A stretch of DNA of 18,295 bases, taken from positions 1 through 18,295 of the forward strand of contig JAHBMJ010002507.1 of the NCBI GenBank assembly GCA_018398765.1. The letters are read 5' to 3'. Positions 1 through 8,162 of the stretch are shown piece after piece. Position 1 is the first letter of the stretch. Each line of letters starts with the position of its first letter. Position numbers and translations under genes: made by a program. The notes beneath the pieces are model-generated. The model was not told the DNA's origin and did no database searches. It saw nothing but the letters and a program-made list of their open reading frames with translations. This DNA comes from Chromera velia. Its lineage: Eukaryota; Sar; Chromeraceae.

Positions 1-1001
1 AAAAAAAAAAACAGACCAATCGTATGCATGGACTGGCCGCCATAATACACACCCATTCACTGTGGTTAGCACCTTGGTGCGATTGACCTCTTGCATCCGA
101 AATGGACGATGCGAAAGGTATGGGCATTCAGTAGAAGGCTGAGTGTGCCACGGCCCAACAACCACTCTTGGTTGCTCAATGAAGTCGTCGGGATTTCTCT
201 CTGAGAGAGCAGAGCTGAATGAGTTCTTTCTGATGTGAACTGTGACGCTTTCTAATGCTGACAAGACTGGATCTTTCAATCTCGAAGTCGAGCCGGGGTG
301 TTGAGATCCATCAGATGTGCAAGATGCACAAGGCACAGTGCTGGGCCAATCTGATGCCCCCGAGGGAACGGCAGGCCTGACCTTTAAAAGACGAAGTATG
401 ATCAAAAGTGTGACCAAATGTGACTGCTGCCACGTGGCCGGGCTCTCTCCGTGGTCAGTAAGCCCCGGTTGCACCGTTTCTCTCGACAGAAAGTGAGAAG
501 GTGAAAGGATTGGACGCAGACGATTGCCGATCATGAAGCGAATGATCGAGCTTCCAAAGCAACGCACCTCAAGGAGTGAGGTCAAGACAAAGGTTTAGAG
601 GATACACTGATGAATCAGTGCAATAGAAGCAAAAAAACTGAGTTAAAGGAAGGTCTTAGGAATGAAGTGGCCGCTGTTGACTGTATGTGAGAATTTGAAC
701 ATTATTGAGAAACACTGAATCCACAAAACACCACCTAGTCACGGTAACTGCATACAAAGGCAAAATATCTATTCTTGTCTCTTTCGGAAGCTTTTGCGCC
801 GCTTTGATTGGCTGATGGCTGGCTGGTAAAATGAATGAAAGTTAAGTAGGCATCAACGCGTAGATTAGGATAGCAAGAACCTCAGGCACCGGGACTTCAT
901 GAAACTTTGTCGACGAGCAGACTGGAAAGTGAAGACACCTGTGGATCCTTTTTAAGCCTACCGAGGGGCAAACAAGAACTCGGTACAACTCTGTGGAATT
1001 G

Positions 1002-1133
1002 AAGGCACGTGGAACCGCCTTCGCAAGAGAGGGGCACATGTTATGTCGTACTTTGAAGGCGAAGGAGACAACAGTAGTTGTAAAGGCGCGTGGAAGCGCC
1101 TTATTGAGGAGGGGGCATGTGTTACGGTCTACT
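1002..1133 (+). repeat. Imperfect direct repeat pair with G-rich tract
   Basis: Two related stretches, 1002-1051 and 1082-1133, are spaced by 80 bases. Each begins AAGGC(A/G)CGTGGAA, continues with CGCCTT, and ends in a purine/G-rich tract followed by CATGTTATG or CATGTGTTACGG. The second copy starts with a perfect 7-bp hairpin (AAGGCGC, GTGGAA loop, GCGCCTT at 1083-1102). A 5-bp hairpin (GGTCT/AGACC) follows near 1126-1139. A G tract followed by TGTTA resembles a polypurine tract next to an LTR start, but no matching second LTR was found. Confidence 0.45.
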
Positions 1134-1212
1134 CAGACCGCAACTTAAGTCTTTCATTATTCTGAGACGTTTTGCTGTCTATGTCCTTTGGCAGACATCA
1201 GAAGAATCACAA

Positions 1213-1291
1213 TGGATGAAATGTGAGCACTGCCAGGTGGCAGACTGAGAAGCGGAAGGTCTCGGGTTCGATTCCCACCTCCATTTCTTTT
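1213..1291 (+). other. tRNA-like (pol III B-box) fragment
   Basis: GGTTCGATTCC at 1265-1275 matches the pol III B-box/T-loop consensus exactly. ATGGATG at 1213 could pair six of seven positions with CCTCCAT at the 3' side, like an acceptor stem. The T-stem pairs poorly (only GGG/CCC is solid), no good A-box or D-arm is visible, and no CCA or terminator is present. A decayed tRNA or tRNA-derived SINE head is more likely than a working tRNA gene. Confidence 0.35.
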
Positions 1292-1355
1292 GCCTAACTT
1301 TCACAAGAAGCCGATTAATCGGTTCTGTATCGGTTAAGGCAAAATATGTCAAACT

Positions 1356-1416
1356 TGATACACTTTCAAAAATGAAAGTCTGTCAAATATGATACACTTA
1401 CATAATTGATACACTT
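1356..1416 (+). repeat. Three copies of TGATACACTT
   Basis: TGATACACTT occurs at 1356-1365, 1390-1399 and 1407-1416, each followed by TCA or ACA and mostly by an AT-rich tail. The first two are preceded by GTCAAA. This is a degenerate short tandem repeat in an AT-rich stretch; function unknown. Confidence 0.6.
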
Positions 1417-1647
1417 TCATAATTGGCAACCTTTGCAGGAAACAAGCATAAAATGCAACTTTGAAAAAAAAGAAAAGAAAAAATCGATTAAAAACTTGAC
1501 CTTGGAGTAACAGAATTGAATCCCAAATCAAGTTGACTTACTTTCTGGAAGAATTGACTTGAAGCGATCTGAACCGACCTTCACTGACCTCAATAACACT
1601 GCATGAATAATTAAAAGATATATTCAACTCCAATTCTAGTTCTATTC

Positions 1648-1694
1648 TTCCGTTTCGGCTTCGTCTGGACTACTGAGTCCGGAGGAGCACGGAA
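1648..1694. other. Long imperfect hairpin abutting the LTR
   Basis: TTCCGT at 1648-1653 pairs perfectly with ACGGAA at 1689-1694. Inside, GGACT at 1667-1671 pairs with AGTCC at 1676-1680 around an ACTG loop, with partly paired bases between. The structure ends two bases before the left LTR. It lies outside the repeated 79 bp and is absent beside the right LTR, so it belongs to flanking DNA or to a target-site structure. Confidence 0.5.
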
Positions 1695-1696
1695 CA

Positions 1697-1775
1697 CTTT
1701 TGCATGCATATATTTTATTTCATTTTATTTCTGCACGTTTGCAAATATTCGCACGCGCATTGCGCCATTCTGATT
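1697..1775 (-). repeat. 3' LTR of copia element (79 bp)
   Basis: This matches 7310-7388 at 76 of 79 positions; all three differences are transitions, two at CpG in the other copy. In sense (minus) orientation it contains two AATAAA motifs (complement of 1714-1719 and 1724-1729), which could serve as polyadenylation signals. The ends are not TG...CA. It is far shorter than usual copia LTRs, which run to hundreds of bases. Confidence 0.75.
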
Positions 1776-3299
1776 CACCCCCCAAGCAGGTGAGCAAGTG
1801 AATCTTTTGATAGATCACAGGCTTGATCGATACTACATGAATTGAGCGAAACTGCGAGTTGTTTTATTTGTAGATTGATTCCATGAACCAGATGGGTTTG
1901 CATAGACAATTTCCCGGCTGTGCACGTCTGGTGATCCACTGCATACACACCCTCCACTTCTGGATCTGCTGAAGGACGTAATTGAGCATCCCCTGATACT
2001 CGGTATCTGTATCCAAAATCCCTGATCTGACCCAATCATGTAGTACCCCGTTGTCGATAAAGATCGAAATGATCGGATCTCTCCCCCATAACTTTCGAAT
2101 GAATCGTGCATACCTTGGAATGCGTTTGATCAGACGATGGACGGCAATCAACTCACCAATTGATGACGAGCTGTGTTTGCTTTTATCCTTGGAGAGGTCC
2201 CACGAGATAACATTCTTGGGCCCATCTCGTTCTAGATCCCACGACTCATCATTGAGCATCATCATGTCCCCCTGCCTACCTTCGTACTTCGGGCGGTTCC
2301 ACATGGTATCGGAACAGCCGGCGAGATGGAGTTCTCTTCCCTTCAAGCCATGAAGGACAAGGGGCTCTCTGTGGGTTTTCAACCCGTGTATGGCTGTCTT
2401 GACTGCTGAGAGATGGCGGGCGGTAGGTTTGGTGGTTGCTTTGCTGAGGAGGGAAAACCAGAGTGCTCTCCTCCAGTTGAGACAAATAGCCCACCCCAAC
2501 ATACCATTTGCCTCCTGATAAACCCCCTGTAGGGACATGTCCACATCTTGTTCCTCGGCTGGAGCGACATCTTTTTCGGACAGGGATTTCTTCAGTTTCC
2601 TCGGGATTGCATCGACGTCAATGCCTTGAAGTTCGAGGTAACTCTCGGACGTGAGTTTGAAGGTGTATGCATTGGGACGGTACATATCCATCCCAATGTA
2701 CTTTGCCTTGGACCCCACATTCACTTTTGTTTGGGAACCGATCTTGAATCTCTCCCCCAACATATCGAACGCCTCCTCTGTTCTTTCCCCTGCCCCGAAA
2801 ATGTCGTCCACATGCGTGGCTTGCACGTCCTGTGCGGGTTCGTCTTCCACCTCCCTTCTGACTGCGATTGACTGCTCAACAGGAACAAACCCCAGCTCCT
2901 CCTGCCCTCCCCTCAATTCCTTCCCCCACAGTGCAGGTGCTGCAGAGGTGCCGTAGAGGGCATTGCTGATTTCGTAGATCTGACCTGGGACCACTCTCTC
3001 TGCCTTTTTCCTTATCTCTCCCCACTTGGCATCGCTATACTCAGTGAGAAAAGAAGGCTTCTGTGCAGGCATGGTGGGAATGCTCTTCGGAATGCGCATC
3101 CCCACGCACTCTACGTGGTCGTCAGGGGACTGGAGGAATGCATTCTTGATATCTACCAACTCCACTTCAAACCCCCGAGTAGCAACATACAGGAGGGTGA
3201 GAAGAAAGCAGTCGCGGTTGGGAGTGCCACTGAATGTGTCCACCTTCCTCAGGTCATCGTACCCTGTGACATATTTAAATGCGCGTCTTCTTCTTTCTA
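1775..3299 (-). pseudogene. pol: Copia reverse transcriptase and RNase H
   Basis: The main open stretch, complement of 1864-3243, is 459 residues; the frame continues upstream, without a start, to a frameshift near 3300. The reverse transcriptase domain shows VDIKNAFLQ (Asp31 of the stretch, catalytic) and THVDDIFGAG (Asp146, Asp147), where most copia enzymes have YVDD. Near 246-252 is the QEANGMLGW segment, which looks like the family's QS..GsL.Y motif. RNase H follows with CSDTMW (Asp312), SIGELIAV (Glu364) and FIDNGV (Asp397). The usual terminal AD.LTK appears as GNCLCKP, so the fourth carboxylate is Asn445. The frame ends at TAA 1864-1866, but an overlapping frame carries a plausible tail (ending LAHLLGG) to TGA at 1775-1777, suggesting one more frameshift in the A-rich sequence near 1866. 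It acts in the cytoplasmic virus-like particle, copying element RNA to DNA. Family assignment is firm; activity is unlikely. Confidence 0.88.
1776..1786 (-). other. Polypurine tract of copia element
   Basis: The minus strand reads CTTGGGGGGTG immediately before the 3' LTR. A G-rich purine tract here is the expected primer for plus-strand DNA synthesis. It overlaps the last codons of a frame ending at TGA (1775-1777). Confidence 0.6.
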
Positions 3300-3304
3300 C
3301 CCCC

Positions 3305-4245
3305 GGGTCCGGGACCCTTGCTCAAATCTTCTTTGTGATTTCTGGCAAAACCCATATTGAGCACGGCAGCGAGCTCAAGGTGTGAGCGGCGCTTTCCGAT
3401 CGTCTTTGTGTGAAAGATGGCTGCCCACTCTTTGACGTCAGCCTCCCAAAATTCCCTTCTCGCAATCTCCTCTCTGCTGGCAGGAAGCATGGTTGCTCCC
3501 TTTCGTAAGCTAGCCAGAGCGAGAAACAGAACGTCTCCCCCAAATTCCTCTGAGTATCTATGGACGTCAGAGTCCCACTGCAGCATGCGGTGGCTGTACG
3601 GGATCTTTGTGGGAGAAGCTGGACGATTGGATTGCATTTGAGGCAAGGTAGGCTGCCCCTGCTTTGTGATCAGCATAGCACCACTTTCTTCTTGAACCTG
3701 CCTTTCCTCTGCTTTCATCTCCAAAGCTCTTCTTGATTCACCCCCGACCGCTGAGCAGCCGCGTCTGCAGAGGCAGATGGAGGGACGACCACAGGCACAG
3801 CCTCGGGAGAAACAACGGGAGACACGGCTGCATTGGCCACGGCTGTCCCTCGGACCACTGAAAGCGGGAGACAACGAGTCGGTGGTTGATGTTGTTGTGA
3901 CGTATACCCCTGACTCTAGCTTCTCCAGCTGGCGTCTGGTCGAATTCATTGACCTGCACGCTTCTGTTGTTTTTTTGTCGGATAATGAAAGGCTGCAATG
4001 CCCCCCCTCTACCTGTTTGAGCCCAGATACCGCTGTACTTTCGCGCCTCTAGTTCGCGCCTCCACCCCTTCTCCATTGATGTCTCCCTCAACCCTTCCTC
4101 AGACTTCCAACCCCGCAACACCCGGGCCATGCGCGGCGGCACCCCCGACCTCTTATAGTCTGGACTGAGAAGGAATCGGAAACATGGACACAGGGGACAG
4201 GGACGGACCGTGGAGCACGGGTGGTGCCTGCTGCTGCTTCTGTGC
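3305..4245 (-). pseudogene. Copia Pol linker between integrase and RT
   Basis: The coding signal is spread over three minus frames. Complement of 3275-3949 contains the segment just before the RT core, including WEADVKEWAAIFHTKTIGKR, which resembles the KEW motif that opens the copia RT domain. Complement of 3738-4142 holds a charged stretch (REL.ARKYSGIW) and NEFDQTPAGE. A third frame near 3740-3850 reads as an Ala/Pro/Val-rich linker. This pattern fits the variable, low-complexity region joining integrase to RT, broken by several frameshifts whose exact sites I cannot fix. The frameshift into the RT frame lies in or next to the C5 run at 3300-3304. Confidence 0.55.
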
Positions 4246-5340
4246 TTAGATGTCTGACCAGTGACGAGCCTCTAGAACCTCCCACTTTTGTCGGCACCCC
4301 AGCCATGACTTGTTCAGGCCTCGCCTGACCGGCTTCAGCCATGCTGAATGGACTTCGAGCACAGTGTAGGTCTCTGTGCCCTTGCCCAAGACGGGTGCTC
4401 TGCGAAGAACAGTGGCAAGATGAGAATTTTCTTTATGGAGATACGTGACCTCCACCCCAGGGGGCCTGCCAGCTCTAGGCTCTTCTCATTCATTTTCACC
4501 ACAACCTGATCTCCAAATATGAACGTCCGCACGGGTGGGAAGCCTGAATATTTCTCTGCAGGAGTCATGCCAATCTGTTTGTTGTAGGTCTTGTTCCAGG
4601 TCTCACAAATGCCGTCGAGCACGTGCTTGTACAAGACCTTCGACAGGTTCAGCTCTTCCAGTGCAGTGTCACCAGAATTCGAGCTGTGCGGGTGGCGGTG
4701 TCAATCGTCCTATGTGGACCATAACAGTACGGTGGCGCTGGCACTATGGCGATGTACCATTTCCTCCCCGCTGCCTACAGCTCCTGCGCCTTGTCTGCCT
4801 CAATGGACTCGGGAAAGCTGCCGTAGCGTGCCTTCCATCTAAGTAAGTGTGCGCCCAGGTCGCCTTCCACCTTGCGGTTGGCGCCTGCCATCATGTCCCA
4901 TTTGCCGGTGTAGTAGTCGAGCATGAAGGAGACTGCGTACTCACCCCTCTCTCCCATGCCACCACTGTCATTAATGAACCAGTGGTCCCAGTAGACAACC
5001 TGTCCAAACCGAGTGACTTGCGATCGGCGGTCGGGAACTGCATAGAGAGACGGAAAGATTGCATTTCTCCTTTCACAGACACGACAGTCAGCATAGACTT
5101 TTTGCCACGCTGCATGACTTATGCGAAGACCTTCTTCTTTTAGGGTCTCTTCTAACCTCTCCTTACCTTGGTGCATAAGTCTTCTGTACCAAGTCATGCA
5201 CGTCTCCTCGTCGGCTTCCTTCAGTCGCTGGCTGTGTCTGCTTGTGGACACGGCTGCTGCCAGTCCATGCGCCCCTCCCAACTCCAAATACTGAAATCGT
5301 TTGGGGTGCAACCGCACCATAGGAACAGCGAATCTGTCAT
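4246..5340 (-). pseudogene. Copia integrase (zinc domain, core, C-terminal part)
   Basis: Complement of 4775-5320 encodes 181 residues. An HHCC zinc-binding region is visible as His50, His69, Cys79 and Cys82 (CRVC). The rve core starts with VVYWDHW (Asp112, first catalytic) and reaches IEADKAQEL (Asp176, second catalytic; 63 residues apart, normal for the family). TAG at 4775-4777 interrupts right after QEL. The next 140 bases, where the catalytic Glu should lie, are disrupted and I could not place it. Complement of 4335-4634 resumes in another frame with YNKQIGMTPAEKYSGFPPV, the conserved TPxE..G segment, and FGDQVVVK. Near 4460 it shifts again into the complement of 4246-4455, which ends at TAA. 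Integrase would insert the cDNA into the genome; this copy is broken. Confidence 0.82.
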
Positions 5341-5850
5341 CCCCCCTGGGGTTACACCGTAGTCAATTTTGACTTTCTTCCTTCTCCCCCATATGTCCCC
5401 AAACACGCAGTGGGAGTTGACTGCATTGGCTTTATCGTTGTTCATCACTTCGGGGGACAGAAGGGAATGGACGGACTTATCTTCAGACAGCCACATGCGG
5501 ATCACGAGTGGCTCGTCTGTGTATTGCTGCCAGTTGTCTGGCTCCTCCTCCAAAAGTGTCACTAGGAGGGCAACTATGCACTCCATTTCGGTTTGCACAG
5601 CAGGGGCGTCTCCGTGGGCTTGTCCGAAGTCTCGGGTGGACGGCTTATGTGCAATCACGTACCGTCTGAACACGCGGGTGGAGCCTATGTTGTCTGTAGC
5701 ACCTGTGTTGGCCACAAACTTGTCGATCGGAGGAGATGGACGTTTTGTCTGTCCCGTGTATGCACCAATGGAGAGAAACGCCATGTTTGTGACCGTGATC
5801 CTGTCACGCACACGGATTCTTTGCTCGGATGACTCCTGTCCCCCTCCAAC
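5341..5850 (-). pseudogene. Copia protease region, catalytic Asp replaced
   Basis: Open frame on the complement of 5221-5811, continuing upstream to TAG at 5851. It contains FVANTGATDNIGS, which matches the aspartic-protease signature of copia elements (usually DSGAT or DTGAS) except that the catalytic Asp is Asn (AAC). The frame is the same as Gag. Near 5341-5346 a C6 run (G6 on the coding strand) marks a frameshift: downstream of it the original frame loses similarity, while the neighbouring frame carries FAVPMVRLHPKRF and leads into integrase. The tail of the original frame to TGA at 5221 is therefore treated as out-of-frame. Confidence 0.65.
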
Positions 5851-5928
5851 CTAGCCTACATACCCTTGGGGCCCTCTCGGTCCGCTCTTCCCCGGCTGCT
5901 TGTTTTCTTCATCTCTCTTTCTCATCCT

Positions 5929-6051
5929 GCACGCGACTGCATCGTGCCCCTTTTTACCGCAGGGTTTGTAGCCACAGGTGCGTCCGAGTGCAGGGTATGG
6001 GAAGCCCGCATCGTGACCACCAGGGCATGTACATCTAGGACAAACATCGCA
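5929..6051 (-). other. Double Cys/His zinc-knuckle-like module in Gag
   Basis: Reading the Gag frame, the first half has C-X2-C-X2-C-X-C-X3-H (CDVCPRCTCPGGH) and the second C-X4-C-X4-H-X4-C (CGYKPCGKKGHDAVAC). The second resembles the retroviral zinc knuckle (C-X2-C-X4-H-X4-C) with two extra residues between the first cysteines. A basic stretch (RMRKR) follows. The role would be binding element RNA during packaging. Confidence 0.55.
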
Positions 6052-6420
6052 GGAGCCTCCTCTATGATTGGGAGGACCTCCCTGTGCACCTCCTGCGCCG
6101 CTAGAGCCCCCTCTGCCACCTTAGTTCCTTCCCGTGCTTTGCCTCTTTCCCCCCTTTCCATTTGAAGACCGGGCAGAAACATTTCCAGGGCCAACGAAAC
6201 CTGCCAGACGGAGCTGCTCTTGCACCGTCTGCTGCACGACAGAAACGAGACCGGCAAACTCTTCCTTTACCTTTGGACCCTTAGCTGCTGTTTGTGTAGG
6301 TAAGGCACTGCCACCTCCCCCACCGAGAGCATCACTGACCAAGGACCACGAATCTCCCTCCTGCGTTTCCTGAAGGCCTTTCAGTTTGTTAAGGATCTTT
6401 TTTGGATCTTTTTGGTCAGC

Positions 6421-6492
6421 TGCATCCATCGTCACCTTCAAGATGGCATGAAGGGCTGCATCCATCATCACCTTCAAGATGGCATGAAGGGA
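6421..6492 (-). repeat. 36-bp in-frame tandem duplication in gag
   Basis: 6421-6456 and 6457-6492 are the same 36-mer, differing at one internal base and at the last base. It encodes 12 residues twice (LHAILKVxMDAA), keeping the frame. Confidence 0.85.
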
Positions 6493-7309
6493 CGGCGAGT
6501 GCCGGGAGATAGACTTCAGAAGGTGTGTGGCCTTGTCTTTATCTGTGATCGTTACTCCCACTTCGGCTGCCCTTTGCTCTATCAACCCCCACTTCACAGT
6601 CTACTTGGAAATGCGGTCGAACACGAGCGACTTCGAAAACTCCGTGTACTCTGCCTTCACTGCCTCTTTCTTCTCTCTGTCTTTCTTTTCTAGCGGGATC
6701 CTGATAGTCTCCCACATGGTCGTATAGAACTTGTCCCAGTTCGTGTCTGGGGCAGAGGTGTTCCCATTGGAGAACTCAGGAGCATTTAGCTTCTTAAACA
6801 AGGAGATCACCTGCTCTCCGCAGTCTGGATGCCCCTTTGCTGATCGGAAGAGGGCTGTCGCGACTTTTGACAGCTGCTCATCCTTGCTCAGCTTCTTGAA
6901 AGCGGGGTCACCCTTGCAGATGGCGGTGCAGTCCAGCTTAAAACCTTCGAAACTGTCCTTTACTCCCAGAACTAGGAAATAAAAAAAGGAACCTGTTTCA
7001 TCAATCTGTCATCCCTCTGGCAGTATAGAGAGAAACCCAGAATCATAAGCCGAAGGTTAGCAGCGACAGAGAGAGGGAAGCAGACTGAACTCTCTATCAG
7101 TCAAGTCTCTGGATAAGAGAACACGGGACAGGTCTTTACCCACATGTAGAGAGCATCAGCAGAAAGAGCTAGCACTCTAGACATGATCGACATGAAGATC
7201 TACTTCTTACGCGAAACCTCTGGCAGTTGCCCAGAGTAGTCTTTGTCTGCTTTTGTGTCTTACATTGACTACGAATGCATGGACGTCAATTTGACTTGCC
7301 TCAAACATG

Positions 7310-7388
7310 CTTTTGCATGCATATATTTTATTTCATTTTATTTCTGCACGTTTACAAATATTCGCGCGCGCATTGCGCCGTTCTGATT
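7310..7388 (-). repeat. 5' LTR of copia element (79 bp)
   Basis: This is the partner of 1697-1775 (3 of 79 bases differ). Sequence similarity stops sharply on both sides. The 300 bases between it and the Gag frame form the putative leader, with several short ATG frames, the longest about 30 codons. Confidence 0.75.
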
Positions 7389-7833
7389 AAATCTGGTCAG
7401 ATTTGAGCTTGAAGCTTAAATCAAATTAAATTAAATCAAATTAAATCCTATCAAATCAAATCTGGTCACTATCGCGGAGCGCTGTCTAAGTTGAACCTTA
7501 TTAATAAATCTCTAGCCAGCACTGGACTTCTTCTAGCGCCTCTAGCTACCTCTAGGCATAAGTTAAATGGTGAGTAACTATTAACACTATAAAGAAAAAA
7601 AAATAATTAAGAGTAGTTTCTTGAGTACTAGTCTTGAATAGTTCAAGTTCTGAACTAAACGGTACTACTACTAGTCTACTAAAGTTTTAACTTTTAATGG
7701 TCTAGGTGACTAGGTCTAGTTAGCTTGTATATAAAATTTTAGGTTTGAGATTGTTTAACTCATATTTCATTTATTATATAGAAATACCAAATTTCTAATA
7801 TTTTAAAATTCAGCGTTAAACCTAGTGTTAAAC
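7389..7833. other. AT-rich spacer between the two LTR elements
   Basis: No gene is seen. 7389-7470 contains repeated AAATCAAATTAAAT-type words; AAATCTGGTCA occurs at both 7389-7399 and 7458-7468. The first copy is part of a small palindrome (AAATCTGGTCAGATTT). The rest is AT-rich with many TAG/CTAGT words and TTAAAC repeated at 7816 and 7828. Confidence 0.6.
7829..7833. repeat. Left target-site duplication TAAAC
   Basis: TAAAC lies immediately before the upstream LTR and is repeated at 11512-11516 after the downstream LTR. A sixth base (T) also matches if the LTR end is moved by one. Confidence 0.7.
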
Positions 7834-8162
7834 AGTTGAAGTACAGGTAGCCGTCGGGGTACCGTGCCACGCATTGGGCCACAGGCTTGGCCAGGCTTGT
7901 GTCACGTACGCGTGTTGCGCGCATGCCTATAGCGAATAATCACCGCGCCCAGTGATTATCGCACGGACGTATTGTTTTATCATTTCTGTGCGTATCGTGC
8001 TTTGGATAGTATACGAGATTGGATTCATTGCTTTGCTTTCGGATTGAGAATATTACTATTACTTTTACAGACTTCTCCAGGAGCTGTATAGACTTGAGCA
8101 CAGACCACAGAGACTTATCTGTCATGAGACCTTGACACACATCTCCACCTTACTTTAGTTCT
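7834..8162 (+). repeat. 5' LTR of non-coding element (329 bp)
   Basis: It starts AGTTGAAG and ends TTAGTTCT and is exactly as long as its partner at 11183-11511, with no gaps. By eye I count 24 differences (about 93% identity), 23 of them transitions. It contains a hairpin with GCGATAATCAC-type arms at 7932-7962. Confidence 0.85.
7932..7962. other. Hairpin in 5' LTR
   Basis: GCGAATAATCAC and GTGATTATCGC pair over 11 bp with one bulged A and an 8-base GC-rich loop. The equivalent at 11281-11311 keeps nine pairs. It could be a regulatory or RNA structure; the role is unknown. Confidence 0.6.

Larger units (their letters stand above)
1..1696. other. Non-coding left flank
   Basis: No coding region can be supported here; the open frames are under 70 codons and match no family I know. 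The window opens with a run of 11 A. A small perfect hairpin lies at 159-174 (six-base arms, CTCT loop). The right half holds several short repeats and a tRNA-like motif listed separately. It may contain remnants of an older LTR element, because G-rich tracts followed by TGTTA occur near 1044 and 1122, but no protein remnant was recognised. Confidence 0.6.
5854..7008 (-). pseudogene. gag: Copia Gag-like region with Cys/His module
   Basis: One frame runs from a TGA at 7009-7011 to 5854 with only two internal stops (TAG 6601-6603, TAA 6121-6123) and no frameshift. Segments include CTAICKGDPAFKKLSKDEQL, ISLFKKLNAPEF and VKWGLIEQRAAEVG, then a linker rich in Gly and Arg, then the Cys/His-rich module at 5929-6051. 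That layout fits a retroelement Gag: capsid-like part followed by nucleocapsid. There is no in-frame ATG at the 5' end. An ATG (complement 6999-7001) lies in another frame just upstream of a T7 run, and a splice-acceptor-like CCTAG (complement of 6972-6976) sits there too; an upstream GTAAAG donor candidate near 7140 would join in the wrong phase. Specific Gag family not identified. Confidence 0.65.
1697..7388 (-). mobile_element. Degraded Ty1/copia-type LTR retrotransposon
   Basis: The element reads right to left. It has near-identical 79-bp direct repeats at both ends and an internal region encoding, in order, Gag with a Cys/His module, protease, integrase, reverse transcriptase and RNase H. 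Integrase before reverse transcriptase is the diagnostic copia (Pseudoviridae-type) order. A G6 tract lies directly upstream of the 3' LTR in sense orientation, as expected for a polypurine tract. No primer-binding site complementary to a tRNA 3' end was recognised beside the 5' LTR, and no target-site duplication was found. In-frame stops at 6601, 6121, 5851 and 4775, and frameshifts near 5341, 4460, 3300 and 1866, mean this copy cannot encode an intact polyprotein under the standard code. Confidence 0.85.

Noticed and set aside
609-625. CTGATGA motif as a hammerhead ribozyme
   Set aside because: It is part of a short palindrome (CACTGATGAATCAGTG), with no stem II plus GAAA.
1665-1696. Hammerhead-like ribozyme core next to the copia LTR
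   Set aside because: CTACTGAGTCC resembles CTGATGAGTCC, but the invariant CUGANGA is broken and no properly placed GAAA follows.
7940-8140. Minus-strand frame conserved in both LTRs of the non-coding element
   Set aside because: Similarity between the two copies follows from LTR identity; the differences are not biased to synonymous sites and no family is recognised.
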